From JBGOUV01 sp041477815 (GTDB taxonomy: Bacteria; Acidobacteriota; Terriglobia; Bryobacterales; JACQDG01): a DNA stretch of 14,981 bases. Location: contig JBGOUV010000151.1 in NCBI GenBank assembly GCA_041477815.1, positions 1 through 14,981 on the forward strand, written 5' to 3'. Under the pieces are notes generated by a model that was given only the letters and a program-made list of their open reading frames with translations, did not search any database and had not been told where the DNA came from. The translations under genes were made by a program, and so were the position numbers. Positions 14,056 to 14,981 of this stretch are shown in pieces (the first letter of the stretch is position 1; the number at the start of each line of letters is the position of its first letter).

Positions 14056-14808
14056 ATGCGCGGCGGGTTCCGGGTTTACGACACCCACACCCACCTGGGC
14101 ACGGCCCGCCACAGCGGCCGGACCTGCTCCGCCGGCCAGATGCTCCAGGCCATGGACCAGCAGGGCGTGGACCGCTCGATGTTAATCCCCTTCCCGGTAG
14201 TCGCAGACTACCGCGCCGCCCACGATGAGATCGCCCGCGCAGTGGGCGGCCACCCGGACCGCTTCGCCGGCGCCGCCTGTCTCGACCCCTTTCTGCCGGA
14301 GTCCGAGTTCCGCGCCGAGATCCACCGTTGCGCCGAGGACCTGGGATTCCGCGCCCTCAAGCTGCAACCCCAATACCAGGCCCTCAACCCCGTCTCCTCG
14401 CGCAGCGACTTCCTGTTCGCCACCGCCCTGGAGTACCGGCTGCCCGTGATCGCCCACACCGGCGCCGGCGTCCCTTTCGCCCTGCCCTCCCTCTTCATCG
14501 CCCCGGCCCGCCGCTTCCCCGCTCTGCCCATCATCCTCGGCCACGCCGGCGGCAGTGTCTATTACCTCGAAACCATCGTCGCCGCGTCGGTCTGTCCCAA
14601 TATCTACATCGAGCTTTCCTCGCTGATGCCGCACCACATCCTGGAGATACTGGCGCACGTGGACAGCGCGCGGCTCCTGGCCGGGTCCGATCTGCCGGAG
14701 AGCCTGGAGGCTGAGTTTTCCAAGATCCTGAGCCTGGACATCGACCGGCCGTCGAAGAGCAACATTCTCTGGGACACGGCCTGGCGGGTCTTCGAAACGC
14801 GACCGTAA
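14056..14808 (+). CDS. Amidohydrolase-family (amidohydrolase-2 type) metal-dependent hydrolase
   Basis: A 250-residue TIM-barrel hydrolase. The metal ligand set is visible in order: DTHTHLG (9-15), Lys102 (RALKLQPQ), His134 (IAHTGAG), His163 (ILGHAGG) and Asp212 (LLAGSDLP). This is the amidohydrolase-2 pattern found in decarboxylases, lactonases and other hydrolases acting on small cyclic or carboxylic substrates. The substrate cannot be read from the sequence. The protein has no signal peptide and should be cytoplasmic, although the gene in front encodes an exported protein. ATG 14056 directly follows the TAG of that gene. No good Shine-Dalgarno is seen apart from the purine-rich GAAGAAG, so translational coupling is likely. 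Confidence 0.87.
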   Translation: MRGGFRVYDTHTHLGTARHSGRTCSAGQMLQAMDQQGVDRSMLIPFPVVADYRAAHDEIARAVGGHPDRFAGAACLDPFLPESEFRAEIHRCAEDLGFRALKLQPQYQALNPVSSRSDFLFATALEYRLPVIAHTGAGVPFALPSLFIAPARRFPALPIILGHAGGSVYYLETIVAASVCPNIYIELSSLMPHHILEILAHVDSARLLAGSDLPESLEAEFSKILSLDIDRPSKSNILWDTAWRVFETRP

Positions 14809-14857
14809 GGGGCCTCCGGCGACGTCTGTGAAGAACCCTTCCTTTTCATTTTTTTTC
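14807..14857 (+). terminator. Weak terminator candidate with T-rich tract
   Basis: AAGGG (14807-14811) could pair with CCCTT (14836-14840) across a long loop, followed by CCTTTTCATTTTTTTTC (14841-14857). The stem is short, so the T tract is the main evidence. Confidence 0.3.
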
Positions 14858-14895
14858 TCGGAGTTACTATAAGGGAGTCCTACAGGACCGTACGG
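14843..14895 (+). promoter_or_regulatory. Possible promoter and two adjacent palindromes
   Basis: TTTTCA (14843-14848) and TACTAT (14865-14870) are 16 bases apart, like a weak sigma-70 promoter. The near-perfect inverted repeat GTCCTACAGGAC (14877-14888) and the palindrome CCGTACGG (14888-14895) follow. They could be a regulator site. Both are short, so chance is not excluded. Confidence 0.3.
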
Positions 14896-14912
14896 CCAGT
14901 CGAGGGATGAAA

Positions 14913-14981
14913 ATGGGAGACGCCGGCAGGCCGGGCCAGGGGGGCCGCCCCATAGTTACAGGGGAGATGGTTCGGACACAC
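14913..14981 (+). CDS. Possible start of a protein, cut by window edge
   Basis: An open frame of 23 codons from ATG 14913 to the end. GAGGG ends 6 bases before it (14902-14906). A second in-frame ATG at 14907 is too close to that site. The visible residues (MGDAGRPGQGGRPIVTGEM and onward) are Gly/Arg/Pro-rich and match no family I know. A chance frame is possible, since the frame is short. Confidence 0.35.
   Translation, partial: MGDAGRPGQGGRPIVTGEMVRTH

Overview
The window reads as a stretch of chromosome from a high-GC, Gram-negative-type bacterium, most likely an acidobacterium of the Solibacter/Bryobacter kind. This assignment is an inference from gene style: a futalosine-pathway menaquinone gene of the 'HSPDSDD' type, secreted HEAT-repeat and LolA-like proteins with AWA|Q signal-peptide cleavage sites, and a secreted sugar-dehydrogenase-like protein with Ig and PA14 modules. 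It does not rest on any marker gene. There are no rRNA or tRNA genes, insertion sequences, phage genes or CRISPR arrays. Nearly all of the window is coding, and no gene-free stretch exceeds 300 bases.

Layout. (1) 1-673, minus: N-terminal part of an acyl-CoA carboxylase carboxyltransferase subunit that runs off the left edge. (2) 756-1100, plus: small DksA/TraR-type zinc-finger protein, convergent with (3) 1121-1327, minus: 68-residue putative zinc-ribbon protein. (4) 1411-3530, minus: mqnD (menaquinone synthesis) coupled by an ATGA overlap to a secreted HEAT-repeat protein. (5) 3607-5503, plus: a lone receiver-like domain, then a 274-base spacer with several hairpins and a strong intrinsic terminator, then a long coiled-coil protein with a C-terminal membrane anchor. 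(6) 5570-9335, minus: a compact three-gene run of acyl-CoA synthetase, orotate phosphoribosyltransferase-like protein and a GT-C membrane glycosyltransferase. (7) 9505-11817, plus: large secreted glucose/sorbosone-dehydrogenase-like protein with Ig-like and PA14 domains. (8) 11825-11893: a short tandem TTAGC repeat and an inverted repeat between convergent genes. (9) 11890-12450, minus: HD-domain phosphohydrolase. (10) 12451-12694: AT-rich divergent spacer. (11) 12695-13156, plus: small membrane-anchored protein of unknown function. (12) 13243-14808, plus: secreted LolA-like protein directly abutting an amidohydrolase. (13) 14809-14981: T-rich tract, possible promoter and palindromes, and perhaps the first codons of another gene.

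Most of this is housekeeping and accessory metabolism (menaquinone, pyrimidine, acyl-CoA, secreted carbohydrate or polymer binding). I found no recognisable defence, secretion or biosynthetic system. The least explained part is 3607-5503: a degenerate receiver, a structured and terminator-bearing leader, and a tail-anchored coiled-coil protein. The orotate phosphoribosyltransferase-like enzyme with an unusual catalytic loop is the next most interesting item.
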